DNA of 64,000 bases from the NCBI GenBank assembly GCA_964584305.1, contig CAZOZL010000003.1, positions 291,193-355,192 on the forward strand. Reading direction: 5' to 3'. The notes under the pieces are model-generated. The model saw nothing but the letters and a program-made list of their open reading frames with translations, was not told where the DNA came from and ran no database searches. Origin of the DNA: SB11 sp964584305 (lineage in GTDB: Bacteria > Bacteroidota > Bacteroidia > UBA8524). Of the stretch, positions 1-8,499 are shown in pieces (position 1 is the stretch's first letter; each line of letters begins with the position of its first letter). The position numbers and the translations under genes are program-made.

Positions 1-575
1 ACCCAAATCGCTCTTGCTTTATCTCATTAATAAAATATGAAGATGGAGAGAAAAACTATATAATTGCTCCTAACGGAATAAAAGCAGGGCAAACCGTAAT
101 GTCTGGAAAAGGAGTAGCACCCGAAGTTGGAAACGCTTTATTTTTAAGCGAAATCCCTTTAGGTAGTTCAATACACAATATTGAATTACGCCCAGAGCAA
201 GGTGCAAAACTATGCAGAGGTGCAGGCAACTCAGCACAGCTATTAGCCCGTGATGGAAAGTATGCTACCGTAAAATTACCATCAGGCGAAACAAGAATGA
301 TATTAGTTACCTGCTTGGCAACTATGGGTTCGGTTTCAAACCCAGACCATAGCCTTGAAGTAAAAGGTAAAGCGGGACGTAACCGCTGGTTAGGTCGCCG
401 CCCACGTGTTCGTGGAGTAGTTATGAACCCTGTAGATCACCCAATGGGTGGTGGTGAAGGACGCTCATCAGGCGGGCATCCAAAATCACGAACAGGTGTT
501 TTATCAAAAGGTTTTAAAACTCGTAAACCTAAAAAAGCATCGAGTAAGTACATTATTGAAAGAAGAAAGAAATAA
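1..575 (+). CDS. rplB: 50S ribosomal protein L2 (5' partial)
   Basis: The reading frame is open to the left edge; the first whole codon is at 3 and about 190 C-terminal residues of a protein usually near 275 are present, so the start lies outside the window. The visible part begins in the SH3-like beta-barrel (PNRSCFISLIKYEDGEK) and holds the conserved NPVDHPMGGGEGR loop that lies near the peptidyl transferase centre. L2 is a primary 23S rRNA binder needed for subunit association. It is followed 8 bases later by rpsS, as in the canonical S10 operon, so rplC-rplD-rplW should lie upstream. The ATG at 99 is internal, not the true start. Confidence 0.98.
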   Translation, partial: PNRSCFISLIKYEDGEKNYIIAPNGIKAGQTVMSGKGVAPEVGNALFLSEIPLGSSIHNIELRPEQGAKLCRGAGNSAQLLARDGKYATVKLPSGETRMILVTCLATMGSVSNPDHSLEVKGKAGRNRWLGRRPRVRGVVMNPVDHPMGGGEGRSSGGHPKSRTGVLSKGFKTRKPKKASSKYIIERRKK

Positions 576-583
576 GGTAATAT

Positions 584-844
584 ATGGCACGTTCACTAAA
601 AAAAGGCCCATTTGTTCACTGGAAACTTGAAAGAAAAGTTGAGCAAATGAGTGAAGGCAAAAAGAAATCAGTAATTAAAACATGGTCACGCGGCAGTATG
701 ATTACTCCAGACTTTGTAGGATATACTTTTGCAGTTCACAACGGTAATAAATTTATACCCGTATATATTACTGAAAATATGGTGGGACACAAGTTGGGTG
801 AATTTGCTCCAACACGTACATTTAAGTCTCACCCTGTTAAATAA
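584..844 (+). CDS. rpsS: 30S ribosomal protein S19
   Basis: An 86-residue protein of normal family length, opening MARSLKKGPFVHWKLERKV and carrying the conserved core ITPDFVGYTFAVHNGNKFIPVYI and the GHKLGEFAPTRTF segment. S19 binds 16S rRNA in the 30S head next to S13 and contacts the A-site region. It lies 8 bases after rplB and 15 before rplV in the S10 operon, all co-oriented and surely co-transcribed. The start is fixed by alignment to the family N-terminus. Confidence 0.98.
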   Translation: MARSLKKGPFVHWKLERKVEQMSEGKKKSVIKTWSRGSMITPDFVGYTFAVHNGNKFIPVYITENMVGHKLGEFAPTRTFKSHPVK

Positions 845-859
845 TTGAGATAACTAAAG

Positions 860-1219
860 ATGGAAGCAATAGCAAAATTGAATAACTGTCCTGTTTCTCC
901 TCGCAAAATGAGGTTACTGGTTGACCAAATTCGGGGGATGCAGATTGACAAAGCATTATATACACTAAAATTTAGTCAAAGAAGGCAGTATGCCATACGT
1001 TTAGAGAAATTGTTACTTTCTGCCATTAACAACTGGGAGAAGAAAAACGAAGGCGAACGCATAGAAGAAACCACCCTTTTTGTGAAAACCATATTTGTTG
1101 ATGGTGGTCCAATGCTAAAACGTATAAAACCCGCTCCACAAGGTAGAGCTTTCAGGATTAGAAAAAGATCTAATCATATAACAATTATTGTTGACGCTAA
1201 AGAAGAAGAAAGTAACTAA
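860..1219 (+). CDS. rplV: 50S ribosomal protein L22
   Basis: A 119-residue L22, within the usual 110-135. It opens MEAIAKLNNCPVSPRKMRLLVDQIRG and has the C-terminal beta-hairpin segment GPMLKRIKPAPQGRAFRIRKR, which lines the peptide exit tunnel and is where macrolide-resistance changes fall in other species. It lies between rpsS and rpsC (2-base gap) in the S10 operon. Nothing unusual is seen. Confidence 0.98.
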   Translation: MEAIAKLNNCPVSPRKMRLLVDQIRGMQIDKALYTLKFSQRRQYAIRLEKLLLSAINNWEKKNEGERIEETTLFVKTIFVDGGPMLKRIKPAPQGRAFRIRKRSNHITIIVDAKEEESN

Positions 1220-1221
1220 GC

Positions 1222-1965
1222 ATGGGACAAAAAGTAAATCCAATAAGTTTTAGATTAGGAATTATAAAAGGTTGGGATTCTAACTGGTATGGTGGTAAAA
1301 ATGCTGCCGAAAAACTATACGAAGACGATAAAATACGCCGCTACCTAAAAGCCCGTATCACCAAAGGTGGAGTTTCTAAAATTGTTATTGAGCGTACACT
1401 TAAACGTATTACAATTACAGTACACACCTCACGCCCAGGTATTATTATAGGCAAGGGTGGGGCAGAAGTAGATAAGATAAAAGAAGAGATTAAGAAACTT
1501 ACCAAAAAAGATGTTCAGATAAATATCTTAGAAATTAAGCGTCCAGAATTAGATGCCAAATTGGTAGGAGATAATATAGCACAACAAATTGAAGCGAGAG
1601 TATCATACAAGCGTGCCATCAAAATGTCGATAGCATCCACCATGCGAATGAGTGCAGCAGGCATAAAAGTAGTAATATCAGGTAGGTTGAATGGAGCGGA
1701 AATGGCACGTACAGAAATGTATAAAGACGGGCGTATTCCCTTGCACACACTTCGTTCTGATATTGACTATGCCCTTAGCGAAGCACTCACCGTATATGGT
1801 AAAATAGGAGTTAAAGTTTGGATATGTAAAGGCGAAATCTTCGGAAAACGTGATTTATCACCAAATTTTGCAGCAAGCCAAGATAAAGGCGGAAAATCAG
1901 GCGATAGAAGAAGAGGTGGCAGAGATAACCATAGAGGTGGAGACCGTCGCAATAACAGAAGATAA
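1222..1965 (+). CDS. rpsC: 30S ribosomal protein S3
   Basis: A 247-residue S3 starting MGQKVNPISFRLGI. A type II KH domain is visible near residues 60-110 with the GxxG loop as IIIGKGGAEVDKI, followed by the S3 C-terminal domain (SGRLNGAEMARTE, GRIPLHTLRSDIDYA, GVKVWICKGE). The last 25 or so residues form an RGG/RRG-rich basic tail, a common lineage-specific extension. S3 sits at the mRNA entry channel of the 30S head. It is part of the S10 operon, with 51 bases before rplP. Confidence 0.98.
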   Translation: MGQKVNPISFRLGIIKGWDSNWYGGKNAAEKLYEDDKIRRYLKARITKGGVSKIVIERTLKRITITVHTSRPGIIIGKGGAEVDKIKEEIKKLTKKDVQINILEIKRPELDAKLVGDNIAQQIEARVSYKRAIKMSIASTMRMSAAGIKVVISGRLNGAEMARTEMYKDGRIPLHTLRSDIDYALSEALTVYGKIGVKVWICKGEIFGKRDLSPNFAASQDKGGKSGDRRRGGRDNHRGGDRRNNRR

Positions 1966-2016
1966 TAGATAGATAATAGCAGTTTAAGAGAACTAATATT
2001 TTAAAAGACTAAAGCA

Positions 2017-2436
2017 ATGCTTCAGCCAAAACGGACGAAATATAGAAAAACACAAAAAGGTAGAGTTAAAGGTATAGCTCAACGTGGGCATCAAATAGCC
2101 TTTGGTACATTTGCGCTTAAAAGCCTAGAACCAAGTTGGATAACCTCTCGCCAAATAGAAGCTGCTCGTATAGCATTAACCCGCTATATGAAAAGAGAAG
2201 GTAAAGTATGGATTCGCATATTTCCTGATAAACCAGTAACCAAAAAACCCGCAGAAGTGAGAATGGGTAAAGGTAAAGGCTCGCCAGAGTATTGGGTGGC
2301 CATAGTAAAACCAGGAACAATTTTATTTGAATCTGAGGGAGTACCCTTAGATATAGCAAAAGAAGCTATGCGCTTGGCAGCACAAAAATTGCCAATAGCA
2401 GCAAAATTTGTTGTAAAACACGATTATACAGCCTAA
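2017..2436 (+). CDS. rplP: 50S ribosomal protein L16
   Basis: A 139-residue protein of normal length that opens MLQPKRTKYRKTQKGRVKG and contains the family signatures ALKSLEPSWITSRQIEAARIALTRYMKREGK and GKGKGSPEYWVA. L16 helps position aminoacyl-tRNA in the A site of the 50S subunit. The order rpsC-rplP-rpmC is canonical, with 7 bases to rpmC. Confidence 0.98.
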   Translation: MLQPKRTKYRKTQKGRVKGIAQRGHQIAFGTFALKSLEPSWITSRQIEAARIALTRYMKREGKVWIRIFPDKPVTKKPAEVRMGKGKGSPEYWVAIVKPGTILFESEGVPLDIAKEAMRLAAQKLPIAAKFVVKHDYTA

Positions 2437-2443
2437 TTAAATT

Positions 2444-2653
2444 ATGAAAATAAACGAGATAAGGCAACTTTCAACCGCTGATGTAGTTGAAAAGCTAAAG
2501 GAAGAACAAGAGTTACTACAAAAACTAAAATTTAGTCATGCAGTTTCTCCTGTCGAAAACCCTATGAAAATTAAAGCCTCACGCAGGCTGGTGGCCCGCT
2601 ATTTTACAGAGCTAAATGCAAGAAGGCACCAATCACAAGAGCAGCAGGCATAA
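2444..2653 (+). CDS. rpmC: 50S ribosomal protein L29
   Basis: A 69-residue two-helix protein typical of L29, opening MKINEIRQLSTADVVEKLKEEQ and with the mid-segment LLQKLKFSHAVSPVENPMKIKASRRLVAR. L29 sits at the exit tunnel next to L23, near where SRP and trigger factor dock. It lies between rplP and rpsQ (16 bases) in the S10 operon. Confidence 0.97.
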   Translation: MKINEIRQLSTADVVEKLKEEQELLQKLKFSHAVSPVENPMKIKASRRLVARYFTELNARRHQSQEQQA

Positions 2654-2669
2654 TTAAAAGGTAAGCACA

Positions 2670-2942
2670 ATGGAAAATAAGAACGCAATAGTGCGTAAAA
2701 CACGCAAAGAAATTATAGGCAAAGTAGCCAGCAATAAGATGGAAAAATCTATTGTGGTTACAGTAGAGCGTAAAATGAAACACAAAAAATATCCAAAATT
2801 TGTGAAAAAAACATTTAAGTTTTATGCCCATGATGAAAAAAATGAGTGCAACGTAAATGATGTTGTTCGGTTAATGGAAACCCGCCCATTAAGTAAAATG
2901 AAGCGGTGGAGATTAGTTGAAATATTAGAAAAAGCGAAGTAA
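2670..2942 (+). CDS. rpsQ: 30S ribosomal protein S17
   Basis: A 90-residue OB-fold protein with the family features RKEIIGKVASNKMEKSIVVTVERK near the N-terminus, then HKKYPKFVKKTFKFYAHDE and the motif VVRLMETRPLSKMKRWRLVEI. S17 is a primary binder of the 16S rRNA 5' domain. It closes the S10 part; rplN follows after 7 bases with no terminator between, so S10 and spc genes look like one transcript. Confidence 0.98.
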   Translation: MENKNAIVRKTRKEIIGKVASNKMEKSIVVTVERKMKHKKYPKFVKKTFKFYAHDEKNECNVNDVVRLMETRPLSKMKRWRLVEILEKAK

Positions 2943-2949
2943 TAAAGTA

Positions 2950-3318
2950 ATGGTACAACAAGAATCAAGACTAAAAGTAGCAGATAATAGCGGAGCAAAA
3001 GAAGTGCTTTGTATCAGAGTGCTTGGCGGAACTAAAAAACGCTATGCAAGCCTGGGCGATAAAATAGTGGTGAGTATAAAAACAGCAATGCCCGCAAGTG
3101 CCGTAAAAAAAGGCACAGTATCGCGTGCAGTAGTAGTGCGTACTAGAAAAGAAGTGCGCCGTGCCGATGGGTCATACATTAGGTTTGATGATAACTCGTG
3201 TGTATTATTAAGCCCACAAGATGAGCCACGTGGCACCCGTATATTTGGGCCTGTTGCTCGTGAGCTTAGAGAAAAACAATTTATGAAAATAGTGTCATTA
3301 GCACCAGAGGTACTATAA
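2950..3318 (+). CDS. rplN: 50S ribosomal protein L14
   Basis: A 122-residue L14, exactly the family length. It opens MVQQESRLKVADNSGAKEVLCIRVLGG and contains RPDGSYIRF-type and ARELREKQFMKIVSLAPEVL segments at the C-terminus. L14 forms an inter-subunit bridge and is the site where the RsfS silencing factor docks in other bacteria. It is the first gene of the spc part; rplX starts 2 bases after its stop. Confidence 0.98.
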   Translation: MVQQESRLKVADNSGAKEVLCIRVLGGTKKRYASLGDKIVVSIKTAMPASAVKKGTVSRAVVVRTRKEVRRADGSYIRFDDNSCVLLSPQDEPRGTRIFGPVARELREKQFMKIVSLAPEVL

Positions 3319-3320
3319 AA

Positions 3321-3668
3321 ATGGAAAGAAAGAAAAACAAGCAGAAAAAGCTGCATATAAAAAAAGATGATACTGTAGTAGTAATTGCAGGCAATCATAA
3401 AGGTAGCAAAGGGCGTGTACTAAGAGTGATTCACGAAACTCAGCGTGCAGTAGTAGAAGGGGTTAACATTGTTACCAAACACAAAAAATCGAACGCACAA
3501 AACCAACCAGGTAGCATTAGCAAAGAGGAAGCCCCCATTATCATTAGCAACCTTATGGTGGTTGATGGACAAGGAAATCCCACACGTATTGGAAGACGCT
3601 TGAACGATGAGGGAAAATTAACCCGATACTCAAAAAAATCAGGCGAAGAGATTAAAGATAATAACTAA
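3321..3668 (+). CDS. rplX: 50S ribosomal protein L24
   Basis: A 115-residue L24. The KOW motif is near residues 12-40 (KDDTVVVIAGNHKGSKGRV), followed by the conserved EGVNIVTKHKKSNAQNQPG and a C-terminal GRRLNDEGKLTRYSKKSGE segment. L24 is an early assembly initiator on 23S rRNA. It is tightly packed after rplN (2 bases) and 15 bases before rplE. Confidence 0.98.
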   Translation: MERKKNKQKKLHIKKDDTVVVIAGNHKGSKGRVLRVIHETQRAVVEGVNIVTKHKKSNAQNQPGSISKEEAPIIISNLMVVDGQGNPTRIGRRLNDEGKLTRYSKKSGEEIKDNN

Positions 3669-3683
3669 TAAATTTTTACTACC

Positions 3684-4241
3684 ATGTATAGCCCTCGTTT
3701 AAAAAGCGAATATAAAGACAAAGTAAAACCAGCGATGCAAGAAAAATTTGGTTATAGCAACCATATGCAAGTGCCTCAATTGGTTAAAATATGTATCAAT
3801 CAAGGTGTTGGTGCAGCAGTATCTGATAAGAAATTAGTAGATGCAGCAGTAGAGGAAATGTCTCTTATTGCAGGTCAAAGAGCAGTACCTACCAAATCTA
3901 AAAAAGCCATCTCAAACTTTAAGTTAAGAGAAGATATGCCTATTGGCGCAAGAGTAACCTTGCGAAATGAGCGTATGTATGAATTTTTAGATAGATTTAT
4001 TTCAACAGCACTACCTCGTGTACGTGATTTTGGCGGCTTAGCAGTAAAAGGCTTTGACGGCAGAGGAAATTACACCATGGGTATTATTGAGCAAATTATA
4101 TTTCCTGAGATTAATATTGATAAAACCAATAAAATCACCGGTATGGATGTTACTTTTGTAACCACAGCAAAAACAGATGTTGAGTGCCATGAGTTGCTTA
4201 AACAATTTGGTATTCCATTTAAAACAGCAGAAAAAAATTAA
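3684..4241 (+). CDS. rplE: 50S ribosomal protein L5
   Basis: A 185-residue L5 with the signatures VPQLVKICINQGVGAAVSDKKLVDAA, SKKAISNFKLREDMPIGARVTLR and FIEQIIFPEI-type loop (GIIEQIIFPEINIDKTNKITGMDVTFVTTAKT). L5 binds 5S rRNA and contacts P-site tRNA. Two bases separate it from rpsN, in the standard spc order. Confidence 0.98.
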   Translation: MYSPRLKSEYKDKVKPAMQEKFGYSNHMQVPQLVKICINQGVGAAVSDKKLVDAAVEEMSLIAGQRAVPTKSKKAISNFKLREDMPIGARVTLRNERMYEFLDRFISTALPRVRDFGGLAVKGFDGRGNYTMGIIEQIIFPEINIDKTNKITGMDVTFVTTAKTDVECHELLKQFGIPFKTAEKN

Positions 4242-4243
4242 TA

Positions 4244-4513
4244 ATGGCTAAAGAATCAATGAAAGCGCGCCAGCGCAAACGCGAAAGAACCGTAGCACGC
4301 TACGCCGATAAGCGCAGAGAGTTGAAAGAAGCAGGCGATTTTGTAGGACTACAAAAACTTCCTCGCAACGCTTCGCCTACACGTTTGCGTAACCGTTGTA
4401 ATATTACAGGCAAACCACGTGGATATATTCGCGATTTTGGACTATGCCGTAACCAATTTAGAGAAATGGCCTCACAAGGCTTGATACCAGGAATTACCAA
4501 AGCAAGTTGGTAG
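4244..4513 (+). CDS. rpsN: 30S ribosomal protein S14, zinc-independent form
   Basis: An 89-residue long-form S14, MAKESMKARQRKRERTVARY at the start and the conserved end RNRCNITGKPRGYIRDFGLCRNQFREMA. The two CxxC zinc knuckles of the short form are absent; only single cysteines remain, so this is the Zn-independent class. S14 helps assemble the 30S head with S3 and S10. It lies 46 bases ahead of rpsH. Confidence 0.98.
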   Translation: MAKESMKARQRKRERTVARYADKRRELKEAGDFVGLQKLPRNASPTRLRNRCNITGKPRGYIRDFGLCRNQFREMASQGLIPGITKASW

Positions 4514-4559
4514 TTTCGGGGATATCGATTTTATATTTAACAATTAAAAAATAAATAAA

Positions 4560-4958
4560 ATGACTGATCCTATTTCAGATTATTTAACACGATTAAGAAA
4601 TGCGATAAAAGCACACCATCGCATTGTAGAAATACCCGCCTCTAATCTTAAAAAAGAGCTAACCAAGGTATTGTACGAAAAAGGCTACATATTAAACTAC
4701 AAGTTTGATGATGAAGTTTCAGCACAAGGTGTAATTAAGGTAGCCCTTAAATACAACCCTGTCTCTAAAATTCCAGCAATTCGCACACTAAAAAGAGTGA
4801 GTAAACCTGGGTTACGTAAATACTCTAAAGCAGGTGAATTGCCAAGGGTAATCAATGGGTTAGGTATTGCTATTATCTCTACTTCAAATGGAGTAATGAC
4901 AGATAAAGATGCCCGCCGACAAAATGTAGGTGGCGAAGTAATTTGCTATGTTTATTAA
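4560..4958 (+). CDS. rpsH: 30S ribosomal protein S8
   Basis: A 132-residue S8 opening MTDPISDYLTRLRNAIKAHH, with the C-terminal rRNA-binding motif GLGIAIISTSNGVMTDKDARRQNVGGEVICYVY. S8 is a primary 16S central-domain binder and, in E. coli, the translational repressor of the spc operon; whether that feedback exists here cannot be seen. It is followed by rplF after 25 bases. Confidence 0.98.
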   Translation: MTDPISDYLTRLRNAIKAHHRIVEIPASNLKKELTKVLYEKGYILNYKFDDEVSAQGVIKVALKYNPVSKIPAIRTLKRVSKPGLRKYSKAGELPRVINGLGIAIISTSNGVMTDKDARRQNVGGEVICYVY

Positions 4959-4983
4959 TCATTAAACAAAAGGAGTAAAAGAA

Positions 4984-5541
4984 ATGTCACGTATAGGAAA
5001 ATCGCCCGTAACAATACCCGCAGGAGTTGAAGTAAAAGTAGAAGGTAAAAATATAGTTACCGTAAAAGGTGCTAAAGGAGAGTTAACTCAAAAAATTGAT
5101 TCTGATTTTACAATAGCCATAGAAAATGGTGAACTTACAATTACCCGCCCAACAGAACAAAAACGCCACAAAGCATTACATGGTTTATACCGCTCATTAG
5201 TAAACAATATGGTTATTGGTGTTAGCGAAGGATATGAAACCAAACAAGAACTTGTGGGGGTGGGATACAAAGTATCAAACCAAGGGCAAATCATAATATT
5301 TTCATTAGGATACTCGCATGAAATACACCTGCAAGTTCCTGTGGAAGTAAAAATAACTACTGAAACAGTAAAAGGAAAAAGCCCTACACTTACTTTACAA
5401 TCTGCTGATAAGCAACTTATAGGGCATATAGCCGCCAAAGTACGTAGCTTGCGCAAACCAGAGCCATACAAGGGTAAAGGTATTAAGTTTGCTGGCGAGC
5501 AACTTCGTCGTAAAGCAGGTAAATCAGCAGCCAAAAAATAA
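4984..5541 (+). CDS. rplF: 50S ribosomal protein L6
   Basis: A 185-residue L6 with the two tandem domains of the family: MSRIGKSPVTIPAGVEVKVEG at the start, the GLYRSLVNNMVIGVSEGY linker, and the C-terminal signature IRSLRKPEPYKGKGIKF-type motif (KVRSLRKPEPYKGKGIKFAGE). L6 lies near the factor-binding site and the sarcin-ricin loop. An AAAGGAG-like sequence precedes the start, unusual in this AT-rich, Shine-Dalgarno-poor genome. Confidence 0.98.
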   Translation: MSRIGKSPVTIPAGVEVKVEGKNIVTVKGAKGELTQKIDSDFTIAIENGELTITRPTEQKRHKALHGLYRSLVNNMVIGVSEGYETKQELVGVGYKVSNQGQIIIFSLGYSHEIHLQVPVEVKITTETVKGKSPTLTLQSADKQLIGHIAAKVRSLRKPEPYKGKGIKFAGEQLRRKAGKSAAKK

Positions 5542-5570
5542 TTTAGTAACCCATTAAAGAAAGTAAAGTA

Positions 5571-5933
5571 ATGGCAGTAAAAAACAAAAAAACACAACGC
5601 CGATTTAAAATAAAGGCGAATATAAGAAGCAAAGTTAGCGGAACCACTGAATGTCCAAGACTTTCAGTATTTAGAAGCAACAAGCAAATATATGCACAGC
5701 TTATTGATGATATAAGCAATACTACATTAGTAGCAGCATCATCAAAAATTGATGCCATTGCAGGCGCAAAAACTACCAAAGTCGAAAAAGCCTTTATGGT
5801 AGGTAAAGAACTTGCAGACAAAGCAACACAAGCAGGCATTAAAAAAGTAGTTTTTGATAGAAACGGATACTTGTACCACGGCAGAGTAAAAAACTTAGCA
5901 ACAGGTGCACGTGAGGGAGGTTTAGAGTTTTAA
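5571..5933 (+). CDS. rplR: 50S ribosomal protein L18
   Basis: A 120-residue L18 with the conserved CPRLSVFRSNKQIYAQLIDD segment and the family-defining C-terminus VFDRNGYLYHGRVKNLATGAREGGLEF. With L5 it carries 5S rRNA into the 50S subunit. It lies between rplF and rpsE (11 bases), in the usual spc order. Confidence 0.98.
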   Translation: MAVKNKKTQRRFKIKANIRSKVSGTTECPRLSVFRSNKQIYAQLIDDISNTTLVAASSKIDAIAGAKTTKVEKAFMVGKELADKATQAGIKKVVFDRNGYLYHGRVKNLATGAREGGLEF

Positions 5934-5944
5934 AATAGAAAACA

Positions 5945-6463
5945 ATGGCAAATGCAACAGTAAAAAAAGTTCGCCAGAGCGACCTTGAACTTAAAGAAAA
6001 AGTAGTTAGTATTCAGCGTGTAGCTAAGGTAACTAAGGGTGGACGTACGTTTAGCTTTTCAGCCATAGTGGTTGTAGGCGACGGTCAGGGCATAGTAGGT
6101 TATGGCTTAGGCAAAGCAGGCGAAGTAACCGATGCAATAAGCAAGGGTATTGAAGATGCTAAGAAAAACCTTATAAAAGTGCCTATTATTAACGGTACTG
6201 TTCCCCACGAGCAATACGGTAAATATGGCGGCGGTTTAATATTTCTAAAACCTGCATCGCACGGTACTGGTGTAATAGCTGGTGGTGCAATGCGTGCAGT
6301 ATTAGAAAGTGCTGGTATTACAGATGTACTAGCAAAGTCTAAACGCTCATCAAACCCACACAACGTAGTAAAAGCTACAATTGATGCGCTGGTAAAAATG
6401 CGTGATGCTTATACCGTTGCGCAGCATCGTGGAGTAAATTTAAAAAAGGTGTTTAACGGTTAA
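5945..6463 (+). CDS. rpsE: 30S ribosomal protein S5
   Basis: A 172-residue S5. The N-terminal dsRBD-like part has VVSIQRVAKVTKGGRTFSFSA and GKAGEVTDAISKGIEDAKKNL; the C-terminal part has GGGLIFLKPASHGTGVIAGGAMRAVLE and NPHNVVKATIDAL. S5 sits in the mRNA entry channel and affects decoding accuracy. The gene rpmD follows after 12 bases. Confidence 0.98.
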   Translation: MANATVKKVRQSDLELKEKVVSIQRVAKVTKGGRTFSFSAIVVVGDGQGIVGYGLGKAGEVTDAISKGIEDAKKNLIKVPIINGTVPHEQYGKYGGGLIFLKPASHGTGVIAGGAMRAVLESAGITDVLAKSKRSSNPHNVVKATIDALVKMRDAYTVAQHRGVNLKKVFNG

Positions 6464-6475
6464 TAGAAGAAAACG

Positions 6476-6655
6476 ATGGCTAAAATTAAAGTTACACAAG
6501 TAAAATCTATTATTGATAGGTCTGAACGCCAAAAGAGAACCATGCAAGCATTGGGTTTACGTAAAATAAACCAAATTGTTGAGCATGAAGATAACCCTGC
6601 AATATTGGGTATGGTAGAAAAAGTGAAACATTTGGTAAAAGTAGAAACAGTTTAA
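6476..6655 (+). CDS. rpmD: 50S ribosomal protein L30
   Basis: A 59-residue ORF starting ATG at 6476 and stopping TAA at 6653-6655. It reads MAKIKVTQVKSIIDRSERQK, then the L30 hallmark ALGLRKINQIVEHEDNPAILGM. L30 is normally 58-61 residues and always lies between rpsE and rplO, as here (12 bases after rpsE, 4 before rplO). Confidence 0.97.
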   Translation: MAKIKVTQVKSIIDRSERQKRTMQALGLRKINQIVEHEDNPAILGMVEKVKHLVKVETV

Positions 6656-6659
6656 AGCA

Positions 6660-7112
6660 ATGAGATTACATACACTTAAACCTGCAAAAGGGGCTATAAA
6701 AAAAGATAAGCGTGTTGGGCGTGGTCAAGGTTCAGGGCGTGGAGGAACATCTACACGTGGACATAATGGCGCACAATCTCGGTCAGGATATAGCCGCAAA
6801 CGTGGTTTTGAAGGTGGGCAAATGCCACTTCAACGGCGTATGCCTAAATTTGGTTTTAAAAATCCATTTAGAGTAGAATATAATGTGTTTAACCTAAATC
6901 AATTAGACGAAATGGCAGCCAAACATAGTGCCACTACTATTGATATTGAGTTTTTACGCAAACACCGCTACATTAAAAAAACAGAAGTAGTAAAAGTTTT
7001 GGGAAGAGGCGAACTTAAAACTGTACTAACAGTAAAAGTAAATGCGTACTCAGAAACTGCTAAAAGTGCTATAGAAAGCGCAGGGGGAACAGTTGAGACT
7101 ATAAACAAATGA
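6660..7112 (+). CDS. rplO: 50S ribosomal protein L15
   Basis: A 150-residue L15: N-terminal Gly/Arg-rich RNA-binding extension (GRGQGSGRGGTSTRGHNGAQSR), then EGGQMPLQRRMPKFGF and a C-terminal globular L15e/L18e-like domain ending AKSAIESAGGTVETINK. Its last bases overlap the start of secY by 4 (ATGA), which suggests translational coupling of ribosome assembly with the export channel gene. Confidence 0.98.
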   Translation: MRLHTLKPAKGAIKKDKRVGRGQGSGRGGTSTRGHNGAQSRSGYSRKRGFEGGQMPLQRRMPKFGFKNPFRVEYNVFNLNQLDEMAAKHSATTIDIEFLRKHRYIKKTEVVKVLGRGELKTVLTVKVNAYSETAKSAIESAGGTVETINK

Positions 7113-8455
7113 AAAAGATATTTACTAAGCTAAAACAAATTTGGAGTATTGAAGACCTAAAGGTAAGAATACTTAATACCCTTGGGCTGTTATTAATATA
7201 CAGAATTGGCTCGTTTATTACGTTGCCAGGTATAGACCCAAATGGTATTGAAGAACTTGCCGCGCAAGGCGATCAAGGCTTAGTAAGCCTTATAAATATG
7301 TTTGCAGGAGGGGCTTTCTCTCGTGCATCCGTATTTGCACTGGGTATTATGCCCTATATATCGGCATCTATTATTATACAACTATTAACAGTTGCAGTTC
7401 CTTATTTCCAACGCCTACAAAAAGAAGGTGAAGACGGTAGGAACAAAATGAACCAAATAACACGGTGGCTAACCATAGTAGTTACAGCACTGCAAGGTGT
7501 AGCCTACTTAACCAACCTTAAAGGCTTAGTTGGACCAGCAATATACGATGATGGTTTATTATTTAACGTTACATCAGTAATAATACTAGTAGCAGGTACC
7601 ATGTTTGTAATGTGGTTAGGCGAGCGTATTACCGATAAAGGCTTAGGAAACGGTATATCACTTATTATAATGGTAGGTATTATATCACGCTTCCCAGGTT
7701 CATTCATATCAGAAGCAAGCATGAAATTTGACGGTAAAGGAGGCGGATTAATCATCTTCTTAGTTGAAATGTTTGCCCTTATTGCTGTAATAGCGGTAGT
7801 TATCCTTTTAGTGCAAGGCACACGGCGAATACCAGTAAACTATGCTAAACGAGTGCAAGGCAACCGTCAATATGGCGGTGCACGCCAGTATTTACCATTA
7901 AAAGTAAATGCAGTGGGGGTAATGCCAATCATATTTGCACAAGCATTAATGTTTATACCCAGCACAGTAGCTCAATATGTGGGAGGGTCAGAGGCAGGAT
8001 ATTTTTTACAAACGCTTACAGATAATACCTCGTGGGGGTATAGCCTCCTTTTTGGTTTTTTAATCATTGCCTTTACCTACTTCTATACAGCTATAACAGT
8101 GAACCCTGTGCAAATAGCTGATGATTTAAAAAAGAATAACGGCTTTATACCAGGGATAAAACCAGGTAAAAATACAGCCGATTTTATTGATAATGTAATG
8201 TCGCGAATTACGCTACCAGGTTCTGTTTTCTTGGCAATTGTGGCAATATTCCCTGCAATAGCAGTAACCTTTAATATTAACAACCAATTTGCTGACTTTT
8301 TTGGCGGAACCTCACTACTTATTATGGTAGGGGTAGTACTGGATACATTACAGCAAATAGAAAGCCATTTGATGATGAGACACTACGATGGATTTGTGAA
8401 GTCGGGCATTAAAGGTAGAAGCGCAATGAGCCAGCAACAACAAACAGTGATTTAG
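7109..8455 (+). CDS. secY: Protein translocase subunit SecY
   Basis: A 448-residue polytopic inner-membrane protein, the pore of the Sec translocon that exports signal-peptide proteins and inserts membrane proteins. Visible hallmarks are GSFITLPGIDPNGI, the MFAGGAFSRASVFALGIMPYISASIIIQLL segment, YFQRLQKEGEDGRNKMNQITR, and the RIPVNYAKRVQ and IADDLKKNNGFIPGIKPGKNT cytosolic loops. About ten hydrophobic segments fit the family. It overlaps rplO by 4 bases. Many Bacteroidota have map after secY; here infA follows directly, with its own promoter. Confidence 0.98.
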   Translation: MKKIFTKLKQIWSIEDLKVRILNTLGLLLIYRIGSFITLPGIDPNGIEELAAQGDQGLVSLINMFAGGAFSRASVFALGIMPYISASIIIQLLTVAVPYFQRLQKEGEDGRNKMNQITRWLTIVVTALQGVAYLTNLKGLVGPAIYDDGLLFNVTSVIILVAGTMFVMWLGERITDKGLGNGISLIIMVGIISRFPGSFISEASMKFDGKGGGLIIFLVEMFALIAVIAVVILLVQGTRRIPVNYAKRVQGNRQYGGARQYLPLKVNAVGVMPIIFAQALMFIPSTVAQYVGGSEAGYFLQTLTDNTSWGYSLLFGFLIIAFTYFYTAITVNPVQIADDLKKNNGFIPGIKPGKNTADFIDNVMSRITLPGSVFLAIVAIFPAIAVTFNINNQFADFFGGTSLLIMVGVVLDTLQQIESHLMMRHYDGFVKSGIKGRSAMSQQQQTVI

Positions 8456-8467
8456 CACTTAAAATTA

Positions 8468-8499
8468 TTTGTATTAATAGATATTAAAAAGTATTTTTG
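8468..8499 (+). promoter_or_regulatory. Bacteroidota-type promoter for infA
   Basis: A TTTG at 8468-8471, a 20-base spacer and TATTTTTG at 8492-8499 fit the Bacteroidota primary-sigma consensus (TTTG, about 19-20 bases, TAnnTTTG). Transcription should start a few bases after 8499, giving infA a leader of about 20 bases. It implies the infA-rpmJ-rpsM-rpsK-rpsD-rpoA-rplQ part can be transcribed independently of the S10-spc genes. Confidence 0.7.
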